Under the pieces are notes generated by a model, which saw nothing but the letters and a program-made list of their open reading frames with translations, was not told the origin of the DNA and did not search any database. 9,441 bases of DNA from an uncultured Anaerotruncus sp. (GTDB lineage: Bacteria; Bacillota; Clostridia; Oscillospirales; Ruminococcaceae): positions 1 to 9,441 of the forward strand of contig CAJUJI010000115.1 of NCBI GenBank assembly GCA_910586875.1, read 5' to 3'. Positions 1 through 6,610 of the stretch are shown here, in pieces. The translations under genes were made by a program, and so were the position numbers. Positions within the stretch are counted from its first letter, which is position 1; each line of letters opens with the position of its first letter.

Positions 1-20
1 ATAAATTACTAATTTACTAA

Positions 21-49
21 TTGACAGGCTGAAAAATCTATGTTATTCT
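21..49 (+). promoter_or_regulatory. Sigma-A-type promoter of the DUF6530/GIY-YIG unit
   Basis: The -35 box TTGACA (21-26) matches the consensus perfectly. A 17-base spacer separates it from the -10 box TATTCT (44-49), which carries the extended -10 dinucleotide TG at 41-42. The predicted start of transcription is near 56, giving a leader of about 36 bases before the ATG at 92. The AT-rich DNA just upstream holds a tandem repeat of TTACTAAT (6-13 and 14-21) that touches the -35 box. It may be an UP element or an operator. Confidence 0.7.
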
Positions 50-91
50 GTTTGTGTGCTCTTGCAATTTCATAGAAATGAGGAAAAAGAA

Positions 92-574
92 ATGAAGATA
101 CCAACCACTTTAAAGCATAAACCAGTCATTGTTGTCGAGGATTATGCGAATATTGACGGACGCACTGCTTATAAAACCGATGCACAGGGCCTTTCATTGG
201 GACTTGCGCAGTGGAATGATCGCGGCAAGGTGGATATCTCCGCCAAAGTTTGGCGCTACACCGGTGAAAAATGGTCGCGCCAGTCGGAGGAGCTGCCGCT
301 GCATCGCGTAATCGATCTGGCAATTTTGATCTGCCGCACACAGTTATATTTTCGAGAGGAAGCCTACCGGCAGGAAAAACAGTTCCATCCAGAACATCCG
401 CAGATTGACCGGATTGGTTTACAAGGCGATGCGATGACCGTCGAGGTTTGTACCGATAATCCGATGATTGAAGAGGATATTCAGCTGTTTTCACAGGCGT
501 TGGCGCAGGATAGCGAACTGTTGGGAGAACGACTGCGGGTATTGTCACACATTTTAAAGGAGATGGGATATTAA
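92..574 (+). CDS. DUF6530-like conserved protein of unknown function
   Basis: A 160-residue protein that I recognise from memory as a member of the DUF6530 group of Firmicutes; no function is known. It is probably cytosolic: there is no signal peptide or membrane segment. Its composition is mixed and charged. Recognisable conserved-looking stretches are GLSLGLAQWNDRG, KVWRYTGEKWSRQSEELPLHR and GLQGDAMTVEVCTDNP, and it ends in ILKEMGY. An upstream in-frame ATG at 56 would add 12 residues, but it coincides with the predicted transcription start and has no ribosome binding site. The ATG at 92 has AGGA at 81-84 with suitable spacing, so 92 is chosen. The stop TAA (572-574) is one base before the start of the next gene, so the two are co-transcribed and probably translationally coupled. 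Confidence 0.85.
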   Translation: MKIPTTLKHKPVIVVEDYANIDGRTAYKTDAQGLSLGLAQWNDRGKVDISAKVWRYTGEKWSRQSEELPLHRVIDLAILICRTQLYFREEAYRQEKQFHPEHPQIDRIGLQGDAMTVEVCTDNPMIEEDIQLFSQALAQDSELLGERLRVLSHILKEMGY

Positions 575-575
575 A

Positions 576-917
576 ATGAATGAACATAAAAAAGAGCTGA
601 TTCAGGCGTATAAAAACCGGCCTTTGGTTGGCGGTGTCTGTATTATTAGAAACACCCAAAATGGAAGATACCTGCTGGAAACGGTTACAAATCCGCAAGG
701 CAGCCAAAACCGTTTTCTCTTTGCGCAACAAACGAACACCTGTCTTTCCAGCCGCTTGCAGCGGGATTGGAGCACCTTTGGAAATGAGGTGTTCAACTTT
801 GAAATTTTGGAGGAATTGTTGCAGAAGGAAGAACAAACTGTGGAAGAATTCCAGGAGGAATTAAAAATACTGGGAGAAGTTTGGGCAGAAAAATTTGATG
901 CCTCACTTTCCTACTAA
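576..917 (+). CDS. Small GIY-YIG-fold protein with a degenerate active site
   Basis: A 113-residue protein resembling the short stand-alone GIY-YIG family proteins of Bacillus and Clostridia. The first strand reads GGVCIIRN (about 19-26). The strand that should carry Y-[IV]-G reads YLLET (32-36). A helix with LQRDW (61-65) and the segment FNFEILE (73-79) follow, the usual region of the family's catalytic glutamate. Aligned by eye on UvrC-type domains, the first catalytic tyrosine is Cys22, the second is Leu33 and the invariant glycine is Glu35. The domain is therefore probably not a working nuclease and may bind nucleic acid or protein instead. The start ATG lies 1 base after the previous stop. 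The AAAGGAG (556-562) inside the upstream gene is 13 bases away, longer than ideal, which fits translational coupling. The family call is good; the function is unknown. Confidence 0.75.
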   Translation: MNEHKKELIQAYKNRPLVGGVCIIRNTQNGRYLLETVTNPQGSQNRFLFAQQTNTCLSSRLQRDWSTFGNEVFNFEILEELLQKEEQTVEEFQEELKILGEVWAEKFDASLSY

Positions 918-983
918 AAAGAGGTATTTTCTCTTGTGAAAACACCCCTTCACATTCAAAATATAGCTGGGCAAAAACGATTT

Positions 984-1035
984 GTTTTGCCCAAAAGAAA
1001 AAGCCCCATTTGGGGCTTTTTCTTTTGGGCAAAGC
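984..1035. terminator. Long bidirectional intrinsic terminator
   Basis: The arms 986-1007 and 1012-1033 are perfectly complementary over 22 bp around a 4-base ATTT loop. A G-U pair (985/1034) and a G-C pair (984/1035) extend the stem to 24 bp. The GC core is GCCCC/GGGGC, and T-rich runs follow the core on both strands. It sits between two convergent units, the GIY-YIG gene (ends 917) and RNase J (ends 1063), and probably terminates both. A small hairpin (TGCAC/GTGCA, about 1041-1056) lies between it and the RNase J stop. Confidence 0.9.
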
Positions 1036-1062
1036 TTTTATGCACACTGTGGTGCAAAGATA

Positions 1063-3177
1063 CTAAACCTCTTGGATGATTGGCAAAATCATGGGGCTGC
1101 GTTTTGTCCGACTGTAAAAATAGGAGGAAAGCGCATCCCGCACCTGCCCTTTTAAGTCGCCCCATTCACGAACATGATTTTCACGGCAGCGTTCCAATGC
1201 TTGACGCGCAATCAACTGCGCTTCATTAAGCATCTCCTCCGCCTCACGCACATAAACAAAACCACGGGAGATAATATCCGGTCCTGCGACCACTTCCCCG
1301 CTTGCGGAATCCATGGTGGTCACAACCACAATCAAGCCATCCTCGCCCAAATGTTTGCGATCACGCAATACAATACTACCGACATCTCCAACGCCCAGTC
1401 CATCCACCAGCACGCGGCCAGCAGGTACAAATTCCTCCGCCTTGACCGAAACGCCATCCAGCTCGAACACACGGCCGTTTTCGCCGATAAAAATATGATC
1501 TGCACAAATCCCCATTGAAAGTGCCAGATTCGCATGTTTTTTCAGCTGCTTATATTCGCCATGGACCGGGAAGAAAAATTTGGGGCGGGTTAATGAGAGC
1601 ATAATTTTCAGCTCTTCCTGGCACGCATGGCCAGAAACATGGATTTCATACATCCGCTCATAAATAACCTCTGCGCCCAGTTTCATCAGCCCATTGATCA
1701 CACGACCCACCGTTTTCTCGTTTCCGGGAATGGGCGTTGCACTGATAATGATAAAATCATTTGGGGTGATCGTTACCTTGCGATGGTCGCTGGTCGCCAT
1801 GCGGGAAAGCGCGCTCATCGGCTCGCCTTGGCTGCCTGTAGTGACCAAAACCAACTGCTCCTGTGGATAGCGATTGATTTCATCAATATCAATCAGCACG
1901 CCCTTTGGAGGCTTGAGATAGCCTAGCTCTACTGCTACCCCAACCACATTGACCATGCTGCGGCCGGATACAGCAACCTTGCGTTTATATTTCGCCGCCG
2001 CGTCAACAATCTGCTGAATCCGGTTGATGTTTGAGGAAAAGGTTGCTACAATAATGCGCCGGTTCTTCGCTTGTTTAAACAGCTTATCCAAACTTTCGCC
2101 GACAATCCGCTCTGTGGGGGTAAAGCCTGGGCGTTCAGCATTGGTTGAATCAGAAAAAAGTGCCAGAACACCGCGGCTCCCCAGCTCTCCCAAACGGGCC
2201 AAATCAATCATTTCGCCGGTGATTGGGGTATAATCCACCTTGAAATCGCCGGTATGGACAATAACACCTGCGGGGGTATGGATTGCTAACGCCACTGCAT
2301 CCGGAATCGAATGATTCACCCGAATAAATTCCACTTCCATGCAGCCCAATTTGATCGTTTCACCCGATGCAATCTGGATCATCTTGACCTTACCGTAAAG
2401 TCCGTGTTCCTTGAGCTTATTTTCAATCAGTGCAATCGTGAGACGGGTTGCAAAAACCGGCACATTTACCTGTTTAAGAAAGAATGGCAATGCGCCGATA
2501 TGATCCTCATGCCCATGTGTAATGACGATACCGCGCAGCCGGTCGCGGTTTTTCACCGCATAGGTAAAGTCCGGCAGGACCAAATCTACCCCCAGCATAT
2601 CATCGTCCGGAAAGGTCATACCGCAATCGATCAAGAACATATCCCCTTGACAATCATACAAGGTCATGTTCTTGCCCACTTCGCCCAATCCCCCTAGCGG
2701 AATGACCCGCAGTGGAGGCTTGCGCTGTTCCTTCTCCTTGCGCCGTCGCCCTCGTCCACCGGTTTGGGCGCTCTTAGTTGTAACCTTTTCTTGCGGCTTT
2801 GGCTTTTCGGTTTTTTCCTTTTTTGGGGTTTTAGCGGTCGCCTGCTTCGCAACAGCCTGCTTTTTAGGCGTACCCTGCTGTTTGCGCGGTTTTTGCTCCT
2901 GCACAACCGTCTCTGCCTGGGACGGTGTGGGCAGTGCTGCCGGTAGTGCATTTGACACCGCCTCTCCCTTTTTAGGACGGCCGCGCTGTGTTTTCTGACC
3001 GCCTGCTTTTGGCAACGCCTTTTGAATAATCTTCGCTGCGGTTTCCTTTACGTTTGCACGCGAGCCGCGCTTTTGTGGTGCTTTGCGCTCCACAATCGAC
3101 CGTTTTTCCAATTGGTCAATGCCCATTTCCAGCTGAGCATCGGTCAGCTTCCCCATCAATTTTTTTTCATCTGCCAC
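1063..3177 (-). CDS. rnj: Ribonuclease J with long basic N-terminal extension
   Basis: A cytosolic metallo-beta-lactamase/beta-CASP ribonuclease (5'-to-3' exonuclease and endonuclease) for mRNA turnover and rRNA processing. At 704 residues it is about 150 longer than the usual 555. Residues 1-155 are Lys/Pro/Ala/Gln-rich, low in complexity and probably disordered, with an AT-hook-like RGRPKK at 65-70. The catalytic part then follows. It has LGGLGEVGKN (161-170), the zinc motif HGHEDH (221-226), His289 in NHSIPD, His308/Asp311 in HTGDF, DSTNAERPG (343-351), HVSGHA (513-518) and PVHGEY (537-542). The C-terminal domain runs to 704. All expected metal ligands are visible, so it should be active. 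The start is GTG (3175-3177), backed by GGAGGT at 3185-3190 with a 7-base spacer. An internal ATG seven codons later has no such site. The gene stands alone downstream of the nucleotidyltransferase gene, 260 bases away. Confidence 0.95.
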   Translation of the reverse strand: MADEKKLMGKLTDAQLEMGIDQLEKRSIVERKAPQKRGSRANVKETAAKIIQKALPKAGGQKTQRGRPKKGEAVSNALPAALPTPSQAETVVQEQKPRKQQGTPKKQAVAKQATAKTPKKEKTEKPKPQEKVTTKSAQTGGRGRRRKEKEQRKPPLRVIPLGGLGEVGKNMTLYDCQGDMFLIDCGMTFPDDDMLGVDLVLPDFTYAVKNRDRLRGIVITHGHEDHIGALPFFLKQVNVPVFATRLTIALIENKLKEHGLYGKVKMIQIASGETIKLGCMEVEFIRVNHSIPDAVALAIHTPAGVIVHTGDFKVDYTPITGEMIDLARLGELGSRGVLALFSDSTNAERPGFTPTERIVGESLDKLFKQAKNRRIIVATFSSNINRIQQIVDAAAKYKRKVAVSGRSMVNVVGVAVELGYLKPPKGVLIDIDEINRYPQEQLVLVTTGSQGEPMSALSRMATSDHRKVTITPNDFIIISATPIPGNEKTVGRVINGLMKLGAEVIYERMYEIHVSGHACQEELKIMLSLTRPKFFFPVHGEYKQLKKHANLALSMGICADHIFIGENGRVFELDGVSVKAEEFVPAGRVLVDGLGVGDVGSIVLRDRKHLGEDGLIVVVTTMDSASGEVVAGPDIISRGFVYVREAEEMLNEAQLIARQALERCRENHVREWGDLKGQVRDALSSYFYSRTKRSPMILPIIQEV

Positions 3178-3184
3178 AAATCGT

Positions 3185-3190
3185 ACCTCC
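3185..3190 (-). promoter_or_regulatory. Ribosome binding site fixing the GTG start of rnj
   Basis: Read on the minus strand this is GGAGGT, followed by the 7-base spacer ACGATTT and then GTG. The near-perfect match and spacing decide for the GTG at 3175-3177 over the in-frame ATG a few codons inside. Confidence 0.8.
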
Positions 3191-3214
3191 GTATAATTTA
3201 CAATTCACGCTCAA

Positions 3215-3367
3215 TTTTGCGCAACATACGCAAAAATAAAATACAAAACAGGCACCCATCCTTCTTGTGCTTTTTTCCGAACAAGTCACAAGCTAAGGAT
3301 AGGCGTATGAATATTCAGCAGTAGAAACGTGGGGTTATCCTGGTCCTTTTGGGCAGGCACGTTCTAC
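3215..3367 (-). other. Gene-free stretch upstream of rnj with inverted repeats
   Basis: The 260 bases between rnj and the upstream gene (3178-3437) hold no convincing ORF and no promoter that I can defend. They do hold three inverted repeats. TTTTGCG (3215-3221) pairs with CGCAAAA (3229-3235) around 7 bases. CTTGTG (3265-3270) pairs with CACAAG (3287-3292). A longer hairpin pairs GTAGAAACGTG (3321-3331) with CACGTTCTAC (3358-3367), with one bulged base, and encloses CCTG/CAGG (3339-3342/3354-3357) and CC/GG around TTTT. If transcribed leftward, these lie in the 5' leader of rnj or in the intercistronic RNA, where processing or autoregulation could act. That role is inference. Confidence 0.4.
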
Positions 3368-3380
3368 ATTTTCTTTCGTC

Positions 3381-3400
3381 AAAAAACCGCGCAAGGGCGG
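3381..3400 (-). terminator. Weak candidate terminator of the nucleotidyltransferase gene
   Basis: On the minus strand, CCGC-CCTTGC-GCGG is followed directly by six T residues (3381-3386). The stem is only 4 bp, so it may be leaky and allow read-through into rnj. It lies about 40 bases after the stop codon at 3438-3440. Confidence 0.35.
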
Positions 3401-3437
3401 AAAATTGCAAAAACCGAACACATCATTATTGTATATT

Positions 3438-5756
3438 TTACCTGTTTTCATGTGCTTTGTCAAGCAAACCACCGAGCTGTTTTTCAAAATCTATGCAGAG
3501 TTCGTGTGCAGTCTCCCAATTTGCCGCCTCTGCAAACAGGCGAATTGCACTTCCGTTTTTGCGCGGGCGCAGTAGAATCATCCCCTGCGGCGTACGCGCT
3601 AAAAGCCCTTCGCCAGCCGCTTCTGCCTTCAATCCTTCCAACAGACGGGCGGGCGGCAAATCCACCTTGACCGAGCGTTCTTCCACCGCAAAGGCTGGCA
3701 AACGACGTTCGAGCATTTCCAAGGATAGTTGATTACGACGCATATAATCCAGCAGTATCACTGCTAACATCAATCCATCGCGGGCGCATTGCTGTGCAGC
3801 CAGACGCCGTCCGGTATAATCGCTGCCGTCCGCTGGACAAAGCAGATATCGATAAACCCGTCTTCCCTGCTGTTGTGCAAAAAAGTCCAATGCGCGCGGG
3901 AAATCGTTCTCTACCGCTGCGTCCTGTCCCTGTTCAAACAGGGTTAAACAATAGGCTGCAATTGTTCGCTGTTCAGAAAGTATGGTATCTCCCTCCCGCA
4001 AAGAAAGGTGTAGACCATTTTCTGAAAGTAAAAGCTGTAAACAAGGCTCAGAAGCTGTGTCGCACCCCAACTTCTCCAGCGCGTTGGAGAGCAGACGCCC
4101 CACCTGCGGCTTCTTGCAGATCACCTGTGCGGCCATACCAGAAAGACCCTCTGGTGCCAATCGCAACAGTGCAGTCAGATAAATGGTTCCGATTCCGGAA
4201 AGATCCAACCGGTCCCCAAAGCTGCCAAATTCTGCGCGGGTAAATTCTGCGCGTGCGAGCAGCTGTTCAATCTCCCGCTCCACCTTGCGGGTGGCCGGCA
4301 GTCCTGCATCACAAACTAATTTAATGGAACCAGAAGCTTCCGCACTCAGATAAACGCCCAATTCTAGCGCGTTGTATTCCATCCCAAAGCTGAACATCGA
4401 CTCAAAAATGCTGCCGAAATCCAGTACTGGCGCGCCCGCAGACCGCACCCCTGCAATCAGTGCATCTCCCAGTACCTGCGCGCTGCGCGATTCCCCTGTT
4501 GCAACACCAACCGTGCGCCCAGCAGCCAATGTGCCAACTGCGCAACCTACCCGTACAGCCAGCTCTGGCGTCAGCTCCACGCCGACCTCACCACACAGCC
4601 CGTCATCATCAAACACCTGTACAGGGCCGCCCCGTGTGGTAATATGTCCGGAAACAACCGCTCCATCGGTAATCTTTGCTCCTGCACAAATACGAATCTG
4701 AGGCTGCACAACCGCCCTTGCACCGATGATGGTATTTTCCCCTACCGTTACCCCTTCCAAAAGCTGTGCATGTGATTTGACCGAAACACCCTGACCTAAA
4801 ATTCCAGTATCTATGCGGGAACGTGTGCCCAACATACAATGCGGCAGCAAAATGCCTGCATGTACCGTTGCCCCAGCTGCAATGGTGCAGCCATCCTCCA
4901 ACACGCTTCCGGCTGTAATGCTGGCATCCTCTCCGATTTGTACCCCCTTGCCAATGTAAACAGGCGCACCCAATTTATAGTGACCGAGCGGTCGCTTGCC
5001 TGCCAGTAAATTTCCATAACGGTCGCGGACACCGTTAAGCTTACAGCGGACCTTGCCGGTTAATAGGTCTCTTTGCGCCTGCCGGTAGGCGTCCAGATCT
5101 CCAATATCGCACCAATAGCCATCCAGCTTACAGCTTTCTAGCAACATACCTCGCTTTAACATTTCAGGAAATAAATCAGCCGCAAAATCAAATTTTTTAC
5201 CCTGCGGAATGATATCTAACGCTTCCGGCGAAAGAATATAAATACCGGTATTTGCTGCTCCACCGGTAGCCTGGGTAAAGGTCGGCTTCTCGATAAAGCC
5301 TGTAATTGCGCCGGATGTATCCGAGCGAACCAACCCATACTCCCGCGGGTCTCCCACCTGGGTGGTAACAATGGTTGCGGCGGCACGGCCTTTGCAATGC
5401 TGTTCTATTGCCTGACGCAGTGAAAAATCACATAATGCGTCACCACAGATGACCAGCAGTGCTTCCCTGCTGCCTTGCAGTGCCATTTTAACGCTGCCCG
5501 CAGTGCCAAGCGGCATTTCTTCGATACAAAAGGAGAGTGCTACCCCTGCAAAACGCTCCTGCAAAAAATGGGAGCGCACCTGCTCAGGCAGGTACTGTAG
5601 CGTTAAAATTGCCTCTGTGATACCATTCTCCGCCAATAGTTCCAATAGATATTCCAATACCGGTCTGCCACATAACCGCACCATCGGTTTTGGGCATGTT
5701 TCGGTCAAAGGGCGCAAACGTACCCCTTGCCCTCCGGCTAAAATAACCGCTCTCAT
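3438..5756 (-). CDS. Sugar-1-phosphate nucleotidyltransferase fused to a degenerate phosphomannomutase-like domain
   Basis: This 772-residue protein has the architecture of mannose-1-phosphate guanylyltransferase/phosphomannomutase-like fusions. Residues 1-235 are a nucleotidyltransferase with GGQGVRLRPLT (8-18), Lys23 in CPKP, the metal aspartate in CGDA (Asp106), EYGLV (139-143), EKP (156-158) and CDIGD (216-220), all intact. Residues about 250-370 are a left-handed beta-helix of hexapeptide repeats (for example APVYIGKGVQIGEDASITAG). From about 383 to the end is a phosphohexomutase-like region that begins GLCGEVGVELTPELA but lacks the family's catalytic motifs (see findings). The first half should make an NDP-sugar, probably GDP-mannose or ADP/UDP-glucose, for polysaccharide or cell-wall synthesis; the substrate cannot be read off. 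The start ATG has AGGAGG (5762-5767) 5 bases upstream. The gene is preceded by a promoter at 5963-5992 and a leader of about 200 bases. Confidence 0.85.
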   Translation of the reverse strand: MRAVILAGGQGVRLRPLTETCPKPMVRLCGRPVLEYLLELLAENGITEAILTLQYLPEQVRSHFLQERFAGVALSFCIEEMPLGTAGSVKMALQGSREALLVICGDALCDFSLRQAIEQHCKGRAAATIVTTQVGDPREYGLVRSDTSGAITGFIEKPTFTQATGGAANTGIYILSPEALDIIPQGKKFDFAADLFPEMLKRGMLLESCKLDGYWCDIGDLDAYRQAQRDLLTGKVRCKLNGVRDRYGNLLAGKRPLGHYKLGAPVYIGKGVQIGEDASITAGSVLEDGCTIAAGATVHAGILLPHCMLGTRSRIDTGILGQGVSVKSHAQLLEGVTVGENTIIGARAVVQPQIRICAGAKITDGAVVSGHITTRGGPVQVFDDDGLCGEVGVELTPELAVRVGCAVGTLAAGRTVGVATGESRSAQVLGDALIAGVRSAGAPVLDFGSIFESMFSFGMEYNALELGVYLSAEASGSIKLVCDAGLPATRKVEREIEQLLARAEFTRAEFGSFGDRLDLSGIGTIYLTALLRLAPEGLSGMAAQVICKKPQVGRLLSNALEKLGCDTASEPCLQLLLSENGLHLSLREGDTILSEQRTIAAYCLTLFEQGQDAAVENDFPRALDFFAQQQGRRVYRYLLCPADGSDYTGRRLAAQQCARDGLMLAVILLDYMRRNQLSLEMLERRLPAFAVEERSVKVDLPPARLLEGLKAEAAGEGLLARTPQGMILLRPRKNGSAIRLFAEAANWETAHELCIDFEKQLGGLLDKAHENR

Positions 5757-5778
5757 AAAATCCTCCTATCAGGCTGCA

Positions 5779-5841
5779 CTTGTGACTATGTAACCCAAAC
5801 AACAGCCATAGACGCAATCCCTGTGATGAAATTGCCACAAG
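5779..5841 (-). other. Possible three-way RNA junction in the leader of the nucleotidyltransferase gene
   Basis: The 312-base gene-free stretch 5757-6068 holds two divergent promoters and, on its left side, this structure. Stem 1 is 5779-5784 with 5836-5841 (CTTGTG/CACAAG). Inside it, stem 2 is 5786-5790 with 5807-5811 (CTATG/CATAG) and stem 3 is 5814-5818 with 5831-5835 (GCAAT/ATTGC). Only one unpaired base (5785) and two unpaired bases (5812-5813) join the stems. It ends about 10 bases before the AGGAGG of the downstream gene. It matches no riboswitch class I know. The stems are short enough that chance is possible. Confidence 0.3.
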
Positions 5842-5962
5842 CTTCAAAAGCATCTGTTTGATCCTTTTGATATATTTCAGTTATAGTATGGGCAGTCCTG
5901 CGTTTTTTTACACAATCAGTACTCCTGTTTTTTACAGAAAGACTTGTATTAGATAGCAAAAT

Positions 5963-5992
5963 AGTATACAATATAATCAAATTGCTTTCCAA
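5963..5992 (-). promoter_or_regulatory. Sigma-A-type promoter of the nucleotidyltransferase gene
   Basis: On the minus strand, TTGGAA (5987-5992) is followed by an 18-base spacer and TATACT (5963-5968). The predicted start is near 5956, giving a 5' leader of about 200 nt before the ATG at 5756. That is long for a simple biosynthetic gene. Confidence 0.5.
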
Positions 5993-6003
5993 TAAACAGT
6001 TAT

Positions 6004-6031
6004 TTGAACGGTAGCGGACATGCAGTATATT
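6004..6031 (+). promoter_or_regulatory. Probable promoter of rnhA
   Basis: TTGAAC (6004-6009), a 16-base spacer and TATATT (6026-6031) give a predicted start near 6038, about 30 bases before the rnhA ATG. This argues against the alternative in-frame TTG start at 6030, which lies inside the -10 box. A second TATAAT lies at 5972-5977 but has no good -35 box. Confidence 0.5.
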
Positions 6032-6068
6032 GCAAGCTTTTGATATTAGGGATAGGATGGAGGATGCA

Positions 6069-6521
6069 ATGGCAAAGCTGGTGGAAATTTTTACGGATGG
6101 AGCCTGCTCAGGAAATCCTGGCGCGGGAGGCTGGGGCGCGGTTCTGCGTTTTGGCGCGCATGAAAAGGAGCTTTTTGGCGGAGAGGCGCAAACCACAAAC
6201 AACCGTATGGAGCTCAGCGGGGTTATTATGGCGCTGTCCGCCCTCAAGGAGCCTTGCAAAGTAATCCTTACCACCGACTCCAAATATGTGGTGGATTCGG
6301 TTACAAAGGGGTGGGTGTATGGCTGGCAGAAAAAGGGCTGGATGCGCAACCCAAAAGAGCCTGCAAAGAATGCCGATCTTTGGAAACAGCTATTGGATCT
6401 GCTCGCAAAGCATGAGGTTGAGTTCCGCTGGGTAAAAGGACATGCTGGCCATCCAGAAAATGAACGCTGTGATCAACTTGCGGTCGCAGCGATCGAAAAG
6501 GTGCGTGCGGGAAATTTGTAA
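6069..6521 (+). CDS. rnhA: Ribonuclease HI
   Basis: A 150-residue ribonuclease HI that degrades the RNA strand of RNA-DNA hybrids (R-loops, primers) in the cytosol, using two metal ions. The DEDD residues are all present: Asp10 in FTDGACSGNPG, Glu48 in NNRMEL, Asp70 in TTDSKYV and Asp135 in ENERCDQLA. The flexible His is His125 in KGHAGH. The basic handle region KGWVYGWQKKGWMRNPK (80-96) is also present. Length and residue numbers match the E. coli enzyme almost exactly. The ATG at 6069 is chosen because it has GGAGG (6059-6063) five bases upstream and gives the usual length; longer in-frame starts at 6030 and 6057 are less likely. It is followed after 89 bases by iscS, which appears to have its own promoter, although read-through is possible. 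Confidence 0.96.
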   Translation: MAKLVEIFTDGACSGNPGAGGWGAVLRFGAHEKELFGGEAQTTNNRMELSGVIMALSALKEPCKVILTTDSKYVVDSVTKGWVYGWQKKGWMRNPKEPAKNADLWKQLLDLLAKHEVEFRWVKGHAGHPENERCDQLAVAAIEKVRAGNL

Positions 6522-6538
6522 ATTTTTCTGCAACCCTC

Positions 6539-6567
6539 TTGCAAATCCTACTAAATAGGTATACAAT
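6539..6567 (+). promoter_or_regulatory. Promoter of iscS-iscU with a palindrome in its spacer
   Basis: TTGCAA (6539-6544), a 17-base spacer and TACAAT (6562-6567) form a plausible promoter. The spacer holds a palindrome, CCTA (6547-6550), five bases CTAAA, then TAGG (6556-6559). This is where a repressor would act. Rrf2-family regulators of the IscR type bind AT-centred palindromes in front of Fe-S genes, but no regulator gene lies in this window, so an operator role is inference. Confidence 0.45.
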
Positions 6568-6610
6568 TAAAGCAAACAAACAAGAATCCATAAAGAATGG
6601 TGGTTGGAAT

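Noticed and set aside
126..836. 236-codon open frame on the minus strand
   Set aside because: It lies antisense across the two recognisable plus-strand genes, its translation has no family-like pattern, and the plus frames have promoter, ribosome sites and conserved motifs.
2666..2998. 110-codon plus-strand frame with a hydrophobic, Cys/Phe-rich translation
   Set aside because: It is the antisense of the Lys/Pro-rich tail of RNase J, whose complementary codons read as Phe, Leu, Gly and Cys. It is not a membrane protein gene.
5584..5853. 89-codon minus-strand frame starting ATG at 5853, with AAGGA upstream
   Set aside because: Most of it overlaps the nucleotidyltransferase start in another frame and the translation is not protein-like there. 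The ATG falls inside the proposed leader RNA.
5786..5880. Minus-strand segment reading as a plausible tail ending near GIASMAVVWVT
   Set aside because: It has a protein-like hydrophobic stretch, but no ATG, GTG or TTG with a ribosome site opens this frame between the promoter and the segment. The longer frame is only antisense to rnhA.
5880..5935. Twelve-codon TTG-start ORF after AGGAG in the nucleotidyltransferase leader
   Set aside because: It is too short, has a weak start codon and no telling residue pattern. Chance is the simpler explanation.
6522..6560. Terminator after rnhA
   Set aside because: Only an A/T-only repeat (AAATTT) is present, with no GC stem, so termination cannot be supported.
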